This document shows, piece by piece, positions 25,904-35,971 of a stretch of 64,000 bases of DNA. This stretch comes from Roseburia zhanii (lineage in GTDB: Bacteria > Bacillota > Clostridia > Lachnospirales > Lachnospiraceae), in contig NZ_JACOPH010000009.1 of the NCBI RefSeq assembly GCF_014287635.1, forward strand, positions 1 to 64,000, read 5' to 3'. Under the pieces are notes generated by a model, which was not told the DNA's origin, searched no databases, and saw only the letters and a program-made list of their open reading frames with translations. Made by a program: the position numbers and the translations under genes. Numbering within the stretch: the stretch's first letter is position 1; the number at the start of each line of letters is the position of its first letter.

Positions 25904-27262
25904 TTAACCAATATTTATTTTTTCTGCAGGCTGCATAACGTGTGCGATTTTCTTTTTATCTGTAAAAGACATGGCAAAGGATAAACTGCCGACACGGCCT
26001 AAATACATAAGCAGGATCACAACCATACGGCTGATCATGTTTAACTGTGTGGTCAGCCCGGCTGTCATGCCGACAGTACTGATCGCTGAAATAACTTCTA
26101 AAAGAGTGTCCAAGCCATTGAAATTCTGCAGGGCGCATAAGATCAATGCAGCTGTTGTCGCTAAAAAGAGGTTGGTGCAGAATACAGCAGCTGATTTACG
26201 AAGTGCATCATCTTCTAAACGTCTGCCAAAGATATTATAACCGACAGTACGGGTCAGGTTCGCTTTTAAATAAACAAGCAGGACAACGATCGTGGTTACT
26301 TTGATACCGCCGGCAGTGGAACCGGGGGCACCACCGATAAACATAAGGATCACAGTCAGCAGTTTGCTCGCATCGGTAAGACCACTGACATTTACCGTAT
26401 TGAATCCGGCAGTTCGCGGCGTAACTGCACAGAAGAATGAACTTAAGATCTTTCCTGTCATGGTCATGCCGGCAAAAAGATCATCATGTTCGATCAGATA
26501 AAATAACAGTGCACCGGCAAATAATAAAAACAGATCTGCGGTCAGGACAATTTTTGTATGCAGGGAGTATTTACGGAAATGCAGTCTGTGCTCATACAAG
26601 TCATTCCATACGACAAAACCAATGCCGCCGATTATGATCAAAAGCATGATCGTGATCAGGACAATGGGGTGATCGTACCAGCCTGTCAGGGAAGAAAACG
26701 CTTCATAACGGCCCATCAGATCAAATCCAGCATTGCAAAATGCAGAAATGGAGTGGAAAATACCATAGTAAATACCCTGTAAGAGTCCCATTTTCGGAAT
26801 AAAGCATAGTGCGAGGATCAATGCACCAGTCAGTTCAAAAAAAAGTGTGCCGATCACGATACGTTTTGTCAGACGGACCATACCGCTCAGTTCAATGATA
26901 TTTAAACTTTCACGGATCAGACCACGCTGTGCCAGACCGATTTTTTTACGAAGAATCATGGAAACCGTAACACCGATCGTAATAAAACCAAGACCACCGA
27001 TCTGGATCATCGTAAGAATGACAAGCTGTCCAAAGAGTGACCAGTGGCTGAATGTATCAACGACGACCAGACCGGTGACACATGAAGCACTTGTGGCGGT
27101 AAATAATGCCGTCATAAAAGGCGTATATTCACCGGAACGTGAAGAAACCGGCAGCATCAAAAGCAAAGCGCCGATCAGGATAATGATAAAAAAACCAACA
27201 GCGATCAGCTGCATACCGGAAAGCCGTTTTGTTAATTTTGAAAACATAATTGTGTATACCAT
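25904..27262 (-). CDS. TrkH/KtrB family potassium channel subunit
   Basis: 452 residues with about ten membrane helices arranged as four M1-P-M2 units. Selectivity-loop sequences are visible at TSASCVTGLVV, ISAFCNAGFDLMG, TPRTAGFNTVN and ISTVGMTAGL. It moves K+ across the membrane, probably driven by Na+ or the membrane potential. The size fits KtrB better than TrkH. Forms an operon with the regulatory gene downstream. Confidence 0.92.
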   Translation of the reverse strand: MVYTIMFSKLTKRLSGMQLIAVGFFIIILIGALLLMLPVSSRSGEYTPFMTALFTATSASCVTGLVVVDTFSHWSLFGQLVILTMIQIGGLGFITIGVTVSMILRKKIGLAQRGLIRESLNIIELSGMVRLTKRIVIGTLFFELTGALILALCFIPKMGLLQGIYYGIFHSISAFCNAGFDLMGRYEAFSSLTGWYDHPIVLITIMLLIIIGGIGFVVWNDLYEHRLHFRKYSLHTKIVLTADLFLLFAGALLFYLIEHDDLFAGMTMTGKILSSFFCAVTPRTAGFNTVNVSGLTDASKLLTVILMFIGGAPGSTAGGIKVTTIVVLLVYLKANLTRTVGYNIFGRRLEDDALRKSAAVFCTNLFLATTAALILCALQNFNGLDTLLEVISAISTVGMTAGLTTQLNMISRMVVILLMYLGRVGSLSFAMSFTDKKKIAHVMQPAEKINIG

Positions 27263-27432
27263 CCTTTATTTGGACTAAGAATACTGTTATTATAAGTTCC
27301 TTAGTTTCTTTTGTCTACAATTTTGTGAAATTTAGTTGTATCTGATAGAGGGATTGATTATAATGTGATACAAGGGGCAAGAAGTCAGAACTCGTTCCTG
27401 CTTGCAGGAAAAGAAAAACAGGGGAAAATCAT

Positions 27433-27999
27433 ATGGATATATTAACGATCATCATTATTGTAGTCGGTATCATTATAAAAGCCGGCAGATCAAAAGAAAA
27501 GAAAAAGCCGACACCGGCACAGCAGCAGGCTGTCAATAGCAGGAATCAGCAGAAAAAGCAGATGGAAAGCAGCAGAAAAGCATTTGAAAAGCAGCAGCAA
27601 CAGGCACGTTACAAACAGCAGCAGATCAGACAGGCAAAGCCACAGACGACAAAAGCTGACAAACAAAAAGAATTAAAGAAACGGTTAGAGGAAAAATATA
27701 CCAGCTATCGTCCACAGACCTATCAGAAACCGGTGAAAACAGAGAATACGATCTTAGAACGTGCCAAGGGAAATGTAGAAGAAGATGCAGTCGATGAATT
27801 GAAAGAACTAGATACCGCACTTCATCAGGCAGCAGGTGCGAAAACAATGCAGGAAAATGCTATTGCTAAAGATTTAGAAGAAGATACACTGATGGATCAG
27901 GTATATGATCTGATGGTTACCGGATATAATGGAAATATGGAATTTGACCGTGACTTTTTAGCAGAGGCAATGGATATGCTGAATCGTATTCAGGGCTAA
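27433..27999 (+). CDS. Hypothetical membrane-anchored Gln/Lys-rich coiled-coil protein
   Basis: 188 residues. A short N-terminal membrane helix (ILTIIIIVVGIIIKA) is followed by a Gln/Lys-rich stretch (~25-110) that should form a long charged helix, then an acidic end with DLMVTGYNGNMEFDRDFLAEAMDML. No family recognised. The topology suggests a single-pass anchor with a cytoplasmic tail. Followed after 42 bases by the DUF1653 gene. Confidence 0.7.
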   Translation: MDILTIIIIVVGIIIKAGRSKEKKKPTPAQQQAVNSRNQQKKQMESSRKAFEKQQQQARYKQQQIRQAKPQTTKADKQKELKKRLEEKYTSYRPQTYQKPVKTENTILERAKGNVEEDAVDELKELDTALHQAAGAKTMQENAIAKDLEEDTLMDQVYDLMVTGYNGNMEFDRDFLAEAMDMLNRIQG

Positions 28000-28041
28000 A
28001 AACAGTATTACATACATAATGAACAGAAAGAAGGAAACAGA

Positions 28042-28629
28042 ATGGATAGACAGATACCAAGACCGGGAGAGATTTACATTCATTTTAAAAAGAAGGCATA
28101 CCAGATCATTTGTGTTGCCAGTCATTCGGAAACCAGAGAGAAAATGGTCGTATATCAGGCATTATATGGAGATTTTGGCTGTTATGTCAGACCGCTTGAG
28201 ATGTTCTTAAGTGAAGTTGACCATGAGAAATATCCGGATGTAACACAGAAGTACCGGTTTGAATTAGCAGACGAGGTCAAAGAAAATGCACCGGAAGATA
28301 CAATGGCAAAAAGTTTAGAAGTCAATCCGCATCAGGTAGATATTGTGGATCTAAGCAATGATGAGCCGGCTGTAAGTGATGCAGAGGGAATGAAAGAAAC
28401 AGAGGAACAGGCAGACCCTGCACTGCTTGTATTTTTAGATGCAGATACTTTAGAGGAAAAATACGAAATATTAAAATCGATGCGGGATTCCATGACTGAC
28501 CGTCTGGTAGATGATTTTGCAGTCGCACTTGATATCGTGATACCGGAAGGAAACTTAAATATCCGTTATCAGCAGCTTTTAAGCAGTGTGCGTACCATGC
28601 AGAGATTTGAGAACACCCGATTCCGGTAA
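28042..28629 (+). CDS. DUF1653 domain protein
   Basis: 195 residues. The first ~60 match DUF1653 (RPGEIYIHFKKKAYQIICVA, then VVYQALYGDFGCYVRPLEMF), a small SH3-like fold of unknown function. The remainder is acidic and lacks a known domain; KMRDSM-like and IPEGNLNIRYQQL segments are helical. Ribosome site GAAGGAAA 9 bases upstream. Its end meets the CYTH gene tail to tail with no gap, and the terminator stem lies over both stop codons. Confidence 0.78.
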   Translation: MDRQIPRPGEIYIHFKKKAYQIICVASHSETREKMVVYQALYGDFGCYVRPLEMFLSEVDHEKYPDVTQKYRFELADEVKENAPEDTMAKSLEVNPHQVDIVDLSNDEPAVSDAEGMKETEEQADPALLVFLDADTLEEKYEILKSMRDSMTDRLVDDFAVALDIVIPEGNLNIRYQQLLSSVRTMQRFENTRFR

Positions 28630-28640
28630 TCAGGGTGTTC
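28611..28640. terminator. Overlapping terminator of two convergent genes
   Basis: GAACACCC (28613-28620) and GGGTGTTC form a stem spanning both stop codons at 28629/28630. Confidence 0.65.
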
Positions 28641-29079
28641 CTTTGCTTAATGTGCTGTTATGGTATTTCGTGGAAAATGTCACATCTTCTGAAAACCATT
28701 CCGGCGGAGTAAAATTATTTGCTTCGTCTTCGCTGTCAAATTCCACTTCTGCTAACATGAGTGGAGCAAGCGAATCTAAAAATATATCTAATTCAATCGT
28801 ATATTTTTGTTGATAAGGAATTTTATAGCGGATCTTGTGGATCAGGATGCCGTCTGCTTTTTTACGAAGATGCAGATAAGCGTCCTGATTTAAAGGAAGA
28901 TTGTATTCCTCACGTACCATAAGACCGGAACCTTTGTAAGTTAAAATATAATCATCATCAGCTTTGCGGATACGGACAACAGGATCTGTGGATAAATATC
29001 CCTGTTCGATTTCTTTATGTGGAAAAGATGCATAATCATCCGGCAAAGCACGGATCAGATATTTTCGTTCAATTTCCAT
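28630..29079 (-). CDS. CYTH domain protein (triphosphate tunnel metalloenzyme)
   Basis: 149 residues. The N-terminal MEIERKYL is the ExExK motif (Glu2, Glu4, Lys6); paired charged strands RIRK, LTYKG, EEYNLPL, KIRYKI, ELDIF and LAEVEF line the tunnel. Members hydrolyse inorganic triphosphate or act as adenylyl cyclases; the substrate here is unknown. The last strand is somewhat short. It lies 8 bases after the DJ-1 gene on the same strand. Confidence 0.88.
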   Translation of the reverse strand: MEIERKYLIRALPDDYASFPHKEIEQGYLSTDPVVRIRKADDDYILTYKGSGLMVREEYNLPLNQDAYLHLRKKADGILIHKIRYKIPYQQKYTIELDIFLDSLAPLMLAEVEFDSEDEANNFTPPEWFSEDVTFSTKYHNSTLSKGTP

Positions 29080-29087
29080 GGTGGCTC

Positions 29088-29639
29088 CTATTTTTTATAG
29101 ACTAATTTCTGGCAAAGTTCTTCGACTGCGGCATCATCTTTTAAATATTTGACAATGGCAAGTGCAAAGTCGATCGAAGTACCCATACCGCGGCTGGTGA
29201 TCACATTGCCATCAGTAACAACTGGATCGGTAGAAGTGATGGCACCTGTTAATTTTTCTTCAAAACCCGGATGGCAGGTCGCATGTCTGCCCTGTAAGAT
29301 TCCGGCAGCACCAAGAACAGAAGGAGCAGCACAGATCGCACAGACTAATTTTCCTTTTGCAAAAAAGTCTTTTACAATAGAGGTAACACCTTCGTGCTCG
29401 CCTAAGTGGATCGTGCCCGGCATTCCACCCGGAAGAACGATAGCGTCATATTCATCAAAATTTACATTTTCAAAAGTCGTATCAGCAATAAATGGGATTC
29501 CATGGGAACCTATGACAGATGTGCTATTATTGATCGAGATCATCGTGATCTCAAGACCTGTACGGCGTAATGTATCTACAACGGTCAGTGCTTCGATCTC
29601 TTCACAGCCGTCTGATAAAAAAATACCTGTTTTATTCAT
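29088..29639 (-). CDS. DJ-1/PfpI family protein
   Basis: 183 residues. Catalytic-type Cys in VCAICAAPSVLG (nucleophile elbow), Glu in SDGCEEIEA, LPGGMPGT and THE-like HPGFE. Bacterial members act as chaperones, glyoxalases or deglycases (disputed). Probably cotranscribed with the CYTH gene. Confidence 0.9.
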   Translation of the reverse strand: MNKTGIFLSDGCEEIEALTVVDTLRRTGLEITMISINNSTSVIGSHGIPFIADTTFENVNFDEYDAIVLPGGMPGTIHLGEHEGVTSIVKDFFAKGKLVCAICAAPSVLGAAGILQGRHATCHPGFEEKLTGAITSTDPVVTDGNVITSRGMGTSIDFALAIVKYLKDDAAVEELCQKLVYKK

Positions 29640-29727
29640 AAAACAACCTCCTGATCATTTTTCATTTCTTTAAGAATATTTCCTTTTTTAAAATCTGTCA
29701 ATAAAAAATCATGGTGAAACTTTCCAA

Positions 29728-29785
29728 TCATAAAATCAGAAAAATGTTTCATACTATTCTCAGGATAAACAAATAAAGTTTATCC
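29728..29785 (+). promoter_or_regulatory. Possible sporulation promoter and 5' hairpin of the spore protein gene
   Basis: TCATA (29728-29732), a 17-base gap, then CATACTA (29750-29756), which resembles a sigma-F/sigma-G promoter. Just after it an exact inverted repeat GGATAAAC / GTTTATCC (29763-29785) would form a 5' mRNA hairpin. Confidence 0.35.
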
Positions 29786-29835
29786 GAAAGAAAAAACCGG
29801 TATGACCGGGCAGAAAACTATGGAGGTGTACAACT

Positions 29836-30048
29836 ATGACAAGTTCAAACAGAACAAATAAAGTTGAGGTACCAGAAGCAAAGGAAGCATTAAACCGTTT
29901 TAAACAGGAGGTAGCTTCTGAATTAGGAGTTCCTTTAAAAGAAGGTTACAACGGAGATCTTACTTCAAGACAGGCTGGTTCCATCGGTGGAGAGATGGTT
30001 CGTAAAATGATCCGCAGTCAGGAAGAAAAAATGTCTTCTTCTAAATAA
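29836..30048 (+). CDS. Alpha/beta-type small acid-soluble spore protein
   Basis: 70 residues. Contains the two SASP signatures: EALNRFKQEVASELGVPL with the germination-protease site (KQEVASE), and the DNA-binding GDLTSRQAGSIGGEMVRKMI. These proteins coat spore DNA, change it to an A-like form and protect it from UV. A strong GGAGGTG lies upstream and a terminator downstream. Its presence indicates a spore-forming organism. Regulation by a forespore sigma factor is expected. Confidence 0.95.
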   Translation: MTSSNRTNKVEVPEAKEALNRFKQEVASELGVPLKEGYNGDLTSRQAGSIGGEMVRKMIRSQEEKMSSSK

Positions 30049-30072
30049 CATTTAAGAAGATCAGGCAAAAGT

Positions 30073-30119
30073 AAAAGCCGGAATACGAGATCACAGGTTT
30101 CGTATTCCGGCTTTTTAAA
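30073..30119 (+). terminator. Terminator of the spore protein gene
   Basis: AAAAGCCGGAATACGA ... CGTATTCCGGCTTTTT, long stem with T tail. Confidence 0.9.
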
Positions 30120-30221
30120 ATTTCCTTAAGTATGCATACATATTCTTGCAATCTATGTTTGGTCTGATATACTAAAAGAAGGATCAAGATACGTGAAACT
30201 AAAAAAGGGGAAGAGAAGATT

Positions 30222-32294
30222 ATGAAGAAGAAAATTTCAGTCCTTGCAGTAGTCCTATGTATATTGGCAGGCATATTTTTTATAACAGAAGATACCTTTG
30301 CAGCAGGAACAAAAGTATATGAAACAGATATTTTTTTCAGGGAAAATGGAAGTGATGTATCAGGTGAGATGAAATCCTTCCATATCTATAGTGACAGGGA
30401 AAACCTGCTGCCGCTCAATCAATTCCAAAGACCGGGATTTACATTTGTAGGCTGGAATACCAGACCGGGAGGAAAAGGAACTGCTTTTGCAGATGGAGCA
30501 GATGTGCGTACATTAGCAACGAAAGAGAAGAATAAAGATACCGTATATCTGTATGCACAGTGGAAAGCAGCAGGATATCATATCACCTATGTAATGAATG
30601 GCGGTAAAAATGCAGCTTCAAATCCTTCGGAGATCAGTTTCAACAAATCCTTTACTTTAAAAAAACCGAAGCGGAAAGGATATTATTTTGCAGGCTGGTA
30701 TTTAGATAAGAAATTTAAACAGAGTATCGTAACGATCAGTCAGGGTACGACAGAGGATTTTACCCTATATGCAAAATGGATCAAAAAAGGAAAAGAATAT
30801 CAGGCGAAGTCAGATTCTGCAAAGTTAAAATCCTGTAAGGCAGCAGGCGACAATCTGATTAGTGTAACAGGTACGGTTAGAAAGCGGTTGAAAAGTTCTG
30901 ATGAATATTATTATTTAGTACGTGTAAATCCAATCGATGGGGCAGTCGAAGAACAGGTTGGAAAAGTATATAAAGATAAATCCGTTCATTTTCAGATCGA
31001 CATCGGAAGTGTAACGGAAGACCGTACCGGTGCGGCAGCAGGCTATTATGCGGTCGCAGTTAAAAAAGGTGTATCTTATCAGACGATCAGTGAGAAATTA
31101 CCGGTATCCAATCCGGAAAAACTTGCAGAAAATACGATGGCTTATCAGGCGGGAAGTACGAAGAAAGGCTTGCAGTCCGATAATATCAGCCAGCTTACGG
31201 CTACAAGATCAAAGAATGCATTTATGAATCTGTACATATCATCTGTTGTCAATGGTTCTGGAAAAAGAAGTTATTATTATCATGGAAAGAAGTATACATT
31301 CTGTGACCTCAGCGGTTTTGAAAAAAATGTAAAGGCATGTAATGACAAAGGGATCAATGTGACCATGCAGATCAATCTTGACTGGAAATTAGGTTCGTAT
31401 CATTATCTGATCGCTGAAGAAGCCAGAACAAAAGGACATACACTTTATGCATGGAATACAGCAGATAAAAATGGCAGGGAAGGCATGGAGGCAGTTTTTT
31501 CCTATATTATGAGCTGGCTGGAAAAAGATGACTGTCATGTGGATAACTGGGTGCTTGGAAATGAAGTCAATTCCTGTGATGTATGGAATTACAAAGGAAA
31601 TATGGCAAAAGAGAAATTTATCAATTCTTACGCGACAGCGTACCGTTCTCTTTATAATATTGCAAGATGCTGCTGGTCAAATACAAAGGTATTTATCTGT
31701 TTAGATCACTGCTGGTCATGTGCGGATGCCGGTTACAGTGCAAAGAGTTTTATGCAGGAGTTTGCCAAAGATATCAAGGCACAGCAGAAAAATGTCAACT
31801 GGAATCTTGCGTTTCACCCATACTGCCAGCCGCTTAAGAAAGCTGCATTCTGGAAAAACAGCGGTATACAGGATTCTGTCGACACAGCTTATATCAATAT
31901 GAAAAATATTCAGGTGCTGACAGATTTTGTGCAGAAGAATTACGGCAAAAAAACAAGGATCATCTTAGCGGAACAGGGATACACATCTAAGGCAGGAAAA
32001 GATGTACAGGCAGCAGCTTTTGCCTATGCATACAAGATCGCTGCATGTAATCCGATGATCGATTCCTGTATTTTCCGGTCATATGATGACAGTGATAAAG
32101 CAGAAGTGGCACAGGGACTTACCTTAGGGATCAAAGGCAAGAAAGCCTATAATGTCTATAAATATATGGATAGTACGAGAGAGGCAAAATATACAGATCC
32201 ATATTTAAAGACGATCGGTGCAGAAAGCTGGAATGCGATCGTACCGGGGTATAAATTAGAGCATTTGACGGAGAATTACCGGAATGTACAGTAA
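30222..32294 (+). CDS. Secreted protein with InlB-type repeats and a DUF5722 glycosidase-like domain
   Basis: 690 residues. Signal peptide ends near TFAAG. Two InlB_B (Flg_new) repeats follow: PGFTFVGWNTRPGGKG...LYAQWK and KGYYFAGWYLDKKF...LYAKWI. A linker with a beta domain precedes residues ~320-690, which match DUF5722, a TIM-barrel family related to glycoside hydrolases: NVTMQINLDW, WVLGNEVNS (probable acid/base Glu) and RIILAEQGYTS (probable nucleophile Glu). It probably acts on polysaccharide at the cell surface. No LPxTG anchor. The next gene overlaps its end. Confidence 0.8.
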   Translation: MKKKISVLAVVLCILAGIFFITEDTFAAGTKVYETDIFFRENGSDVSGEMKSFHIYSDRENLLPLNQFQRPGFTFVGWNTRPGGKGTAFADGADVRTLATKEKNKDTVYLYAQWKAAGYHITYVMNGGKNAASNPSEISFNKSFTLKKPKRKGYYFAGWYLDKKFKQSIVTISQGTTEDFTLYAKWIKKGKEYQAKSDSAKLKSCKAAGDNLISVTGTVRKRLKSSDEYYYLVRVNPIDGAVEEQVGKVYKDKSVHFQIDIGSVTEDRTGAAAGYYAVAVKKGVSYQTISEKLPVSNPEKLAENTMAYQAGSTKKGLQSDNISQLTATRSKNAFMNLYISSVVNGSGKRSYYYHGKKYTFCDLSGFEKNVKACNDKGINVTMQINLDWKLGSYHYLIAEEARTKGHTLYAWNTADKNGREGMEAVFSYIMSWLEKDDCHVDNWVLGNEVNSCDVWNYKGNMAKEKFINSYATAYRSLYNIARCCWSNTKVFICLDHCWSCADAGYSAKSFMQEFAKDIKAQQKNVNWNLAFHPYCQPLKKAAFWKNSGIQDSVDTAYINMKNIQVLTDFVQKNYGKKTRIILAEQGYTSKAGKDVQAAAFAYAYKIAACNPMIDSCIFRSYDDSDKAEVAQGLTLGIKGKKAYNVYKYMDSTREAKYTDPYLKTIGAESWNAIVPGYKLEHLTENYRNVQ

Positions 32295-32577
32295 AAGAGA
32301 AAGGGAGATTAGGATATTGAGAGAAAAAATCAGCAATATTTATTTTGGTATAGGACTTACTATAGTTGCAGTTTGTTTGTATATGATTAATTTTACAAAA
32401 TATGCCAATGCTAAATTGACAGTATACATGATATATTTTGGACTATTTTTGGAATTGATAGCTGTTATATTAAAACAGCCTAAATTTACAAAGAGAAGGG
32501 CAATCGTAATGGCAGTATCGGTGATAGTCATTTTGATGATCGCTGCGGGTCTTTATTATGTTGCTACAATGATATAG
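32284..32577 (+). CDS. Small three-helix membrane protein
   Basis: 97 residues with hydrophobic helices at about 21-36, 46-62 and 74-94 and a basic N terminus. No family recognised. The ATG at 32284 overlaps the previous gene; an in-frame TTG at 32317 has a better-placed GGGAG and may be the true start. Confidence 0.6.
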   Translation: MYSKREREIRILREKISNIYFGIGLTIVAVCLYMINFTKYANAKLTVYMIYFGLFLELIAVILKQPKFTKRRAIVMAVSVIVILMIAAGLYYVATMI

Positions 32578-32603
32578 AGTGATAAGATCAGAGGTAAATC
32601 AAG

Positions 32604-33164
32604 ATGCTTGACTATATAAAAACAATGCTTTTGGTTGCAGTCTTTTATATAATGTACATAAAAATTTCTTACTGTGGCTGGAAGTGGCTGAAAAGGTATT
32701 TGGTGCTTAGTGAAGCGGTCATTTTAGCGTTTTTATTACGCACATTTGGAATTGGGCTGGAAGATTTTATTGAATGGGTGATATATCAGATCTGTTTTTT
32801 GATTTTTGTCATATTAAAATATAAGAAAGATAAGGATAAGCGTTATGAACTATATGATATTTTAGGTAGATCGGATTTTAAAATTACATTATTTACGAAT
32901 ACAAAATTCATCAGGGAAGAAGGATACAAGAATCTGATAAATCTGTTGAGTAAAGTGCTTTTATGTCCTTTAGAAAAAAGCAATAACAGCGTAGTGATCA
33001 GTATAGATCAAAACAAAATAGTACTGAATTATCTGTTCAAGAACCAAAATGATTATCTCCATTTTAAAGAACATTTAGAAGAACTTCATATTCAGATACA
33101 AGAGGAACAGATAAAACAGTACTATAGAAGTCTTTGTGTGGCAGAACCGTATCTGCCTATTTGA
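32604..33164 (+). CDS. Membrane protein with YcxB-like C-terminal region
   Basis: 186 residues. Two or three hydrophobic helices in the first ~75 residues, then a soluble part with FTNTKFIREEGYKNLINL and the final helix typical of YcxB-like proteins, whose function is unknown. AT-richer and less biased codons than its neighbours, as is the small gene before it. Its end overlaps the convergent CAP-domain gene by 8 bases, so the two transcripts share their 3' ends. Confidence 0.6.
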   Translation: MLDYIKTMLLVAVFYIMYIKISYCGWKWLKRYLVLSEAVILAFLLRTFGIGLEDFIEWVIYQICFLIFVILKYKKDKDKRYELYDILGRSDFKITLFTNTKFIREEGYKNLINLLSKVLLCPLEKSNNSVVISIDQNKIVLNYLFKNQNDYLHFKEHLEELHIQIQEEQIKQYYRSLCVAEPYLPI

Positions 33165-35952
33165 TCTTTAGCCCTTTGCTCTTAAACCATTTCCGATAGG
33201 CAGCTTTTTTCTTTGCAGGCACAGTTACGGAAACTTTTTTGGATATATTTGTAAAAGCCTGTTTGCCAACGCTGTTTTTCTTAAGAAGATTGCTCTTTAT
33301 TTTTATGGTTTTAAGGGTGGAACATTTATAAAATGCCCGGGTGCCGATGCTTTTGATATTTTTAGGAAGAACGATCTTTTTTAAAGAGGTACATCCGTAA
33401 AATGCATTTGCACCGATGGCGGTCAGGTTTGTTCCAAGGGAAACGGTTTTTAGTTTTGTATATTTGTAAAATGCTTTTTTCTCAATCTTTGTAACCTTAT
33501 AGCTGTACTCATTTGTATGTATGATAGCAGGAATGGTTACAGAGGTTATTTTTTTAGAATCCGCACCGGTACAGGAAACAGCATAGTTTTCTGTGCCTTT
33601 TAATTTTGAGGTTATTTTATAATGTAAGCCATGCAGGGTAAATGTATCTCCGATTTCTGCGCTGGAAATATCAAGGTCATAATCATCATTCTCATCGCCA
33701 TAATAGCCATCATTGCCGTCTGTATTACCGGAAGAACTTCCTGATTTCGCAGGAATGGTTACAAAATCTCTTTTGTCGCCACATCTTTTGCAGTGGATCG
33801 ATTTTTCACCATCGCTTGTTGCAGTTGGTGCGATATCTATCGTAAATTCAGTATCCCAGTCATGACCAAGTGGAAGAAGTGTTGTATCAGACCATGAGAT
33901 CGGCTTCGTACAGGCTTCATCTTCAAACAATTTGTAACATTCATCACATAGGTAATAAGCGATATTACCTATATTCTGACAGGTAGGTGCAACTGCCTTG
34001 TGGTAGGTTAAAATATGATCACAGGCAGCATCTCTTGTGACAGCTGCCCCAATACTGTCTGCAATCGGAGAATAATTTGAAGCATAGGAAAGAATGGATA
34101 GGGTCAGATTAGAACCATTCACACCTGACCATATATCATCTAATACAACGGGTGCTGTCGTAGACAAGAATGTAATATTTGTAAGCCCAGTACAATCTGT
34201 GAATGCACCACTTTCTATTTTTTCAAGTGTTTTAGGAAACTGAAAAGCAGTAATCTGTGACTGGCCGGCAAAGGCATTTTTGTCTAGGGCTGTGACATCA
34301 TAAGCGGTATCGTTAATGGTGATCGTATGTGGTACTTTTATTTTTCCTGAGAGGGTACTTGTGGGACTTGCACTGACATAAGCGGTACATCTTCCGTTTG
34401 CATCCTGACGGATTGCATAGTTTAATCCATTTTGTGTTGCACTTGCAACGATGGTATGTTCGTATTCTCCGACTTTTACTGTAAATGTCGTTTTTAAACG
34501 GACATTATATTTTGGATAGATCGTGAGTGTCACAGTGCCCGGACGAAGAACCTGCAGTTCATTATAAGGAATATTTTCAAAAGAATCAGGGACGGACAGG
34601 ATAGATGCATCGGAAGTTTCGATGACCATTTCCTGATAATCACTATCACCATTTGTAACATTAGGCCAGCAGTAGATGATGGAACCTACCGGATTGTCAG
34701 CGGGAAAAGTTTTCACGAATCCGTTTGAGGTCAATTTGTTATTTTTCCATGTGATAGAATAATTTGTTGGTGGTGCAATGCAGATTGTATCACCACATAC
34801 AGAGCATTTTCCGGTCTGTTTCCCATCTGCATTGGCATTGCCATAGACATAATCATGTGCAGTTGTTGGAATGGATTGTGTTATGGTATCATCACAAATA
34901 CTGCAATAGAGAACGTCTGAACCGGCGGAACTACAGGTAGGCGGAGTGTGTGATGATAAAGTTCTTGTATGTTTACAGGAAACAGTGACGGTCGCAGAAA
35001 TTTTTTCTACTCCATCTACAGAAGTAGTGATCGTAGTAGTACCGCCTCTTAATCCGGTTACAACACCACTGTCTGATACGGTAGCGACTCGTGGATCAGA
35101 TGAGGTAAATGTAAACGTATCTAATGCCCAGAGATAGCGTATAGCTCGATTACGGACAAGTTTGACCTTTGGAACAAGTGTTGTAGATGTATCGGTATCA
35201 ATAGAAGTGTTTCCTTCTAAAACATAGCCATCAATATAGGAATTGGAAACTTCTATTTTCTGCATGACATCAGAAGGAGCATCCTGCATGGTTTCATCTA
35301 GTCCATCTTTCGCAGATAATTCTCCTGCTAATGTATCAGGATATTTTGCTGCGGTTGTTTCAAAACCTCCTAGTCCGATGTATTTGAAATTTGGATTGAT
35401 CAGGCTGGTATAATGTCCGGTTGTTTTTTCTAAGTTTTGTGCAACCCAGTCTGGTTTTTCACTAGCCCATAAAAGAATACCTTCGATCATATCTGCCTGA
35501 TAATAGTAGGATAAATTTTCCGAACTAGAAGCAATTCCGTTATATTGAATGGACATTGTATTTTCATTATTGAGTCTGTCATGGCCGGAATCCATAAAGG
35601 CATAGGCAATGCCGGCTTCTACCGCACGGATTTTAGCAACGCTTTCTAAATCTCTTGACCATTTTAAGGGGGTATAATCTTCTGGTGTCAGCATACGGCT
35701 TTCATCTCTTGGATCAGGTACATTTCCACTTTCGCAGGCATCTTTCCGGATCGCATTGACTTCATCTAATGCCATCTGTGCCTGACTGAAATAACTTCCA
35801 TAGACACCTAACAGGGAACAGTCTGTTGCTGTCGGTGTGATAGGAACATCTAAAATGGCAGCAGCATGGACTGCTGTTGGAAGGCTGGTAAGTGTGACAG
35901 ACAACGTAAGCAGGAAAGCTGCGATGCCTGTGATGATTGTTCTGGTTTTCAT
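33157..35952 (-). CDS. Large secreted protein: CAP domain, Ig-like (BIG2) and BspA-type leucine-rich repeats
   Basis: 931 residues. Signal peptide to about Ala31. A CAP/SCP-like domain occupies ~50-200 (ALDEVNAIRKDAC, LKWSRDLESVAKIRAVEAG, SENLSYYYQADMIEG). A BIG2 domain follows (TSSDPRVATVSDSGVVTGLRGG), then two Cys-paired HxxC modules (CKHTRTL, CSICDD) and a BspA LRR block (LEKIESGAFTDCTGL). At the C terminus are three to four more LRR_5 units (AFYKYTKLKTVSL, AFYGCTSLKKIVL, AFYKCSTLKTIKI). Such mosaics act at the cell surface in adhesion or host interaction. No sortase motif is seen. Confidence 0.85.
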   Translation of the reverse strand: MKTRTIITGIAAFLLTLSVTLTSLPTAVHAAAILDVPITPTATDCSLLGVYGSYFSQAQMALDEVNAIRKDACESGNVPDPRDESRMLTPEDYTPLKWSRDLESVAKIRAVEAGIAYAFMDSGHDRLNNENTMSIQYNGIASSSENLSYYYQADMIEGILLWASEKPDWVAQNLEKTTGHYTSLINPNFKYIGLGGFETTAAKYPDTLAGELSAKDGLDETMQDAPSDVMQKIEVSNSYIDGYVLEGNTSIDTDTSTTLVPKVKLVRNRAIRYLWALDTFTFTSSDPRVATVSDSGVVTGLRGGTTTITTSVDGVEKISATVTVSCKHTRTLSSHTPPTCSSAGSDVLYCSICDDTITQSIPTTAHDYVYGNANADGKQTGKCSVCGDTICIAPPTNYSITWKNNKLTSNGFVKTFPADNPVGSIIYCWPNVTNGDSDYQEMVIETSDASILSVPDSFENIPYNELQVLRPGTVTLTIYPKYNVRLKTTFTVKVGEYEHTIVASATQNGLNYAIRQDANGRCTAYVSASPTSTLSGKIKVPHTITINDTAYDVTALDKNAFAGQSQITAFQFPKTLEKIESGAFTDCTGLTNITFLSTTAPVVLDDIWSGVNGSNLTLSILSYASNYSPIADSIGAAVTRDAACDHILTYHKAVAPTCQNIGNIAYYLCDECYKLFEDEACTKPISWSDTTLLPLGHDWDTEFTIDIAPTATSDGEKSIHCKRCGDKRDFVTIPAKSGSSSGNTDGNDGYYGDENDDYDLDISSAEIGDTFTLHGLHYKITSKLKGTENYAVSCTGADSKKITSVTIPAIIHTNEYSYKVTKIEKKAFYKYTKLKTVSLGTNLTAIGANAFYGCTSLKKIVLPKNIKSIGTRAFYKCSTLKTIKIKSNLLKKNSVGKQAFTNISKKVSVTVPAKKKAAYRKWFKSKGLKIK

Positions 35953-35971
35953 TTGGGTTATCTCCTGTTTT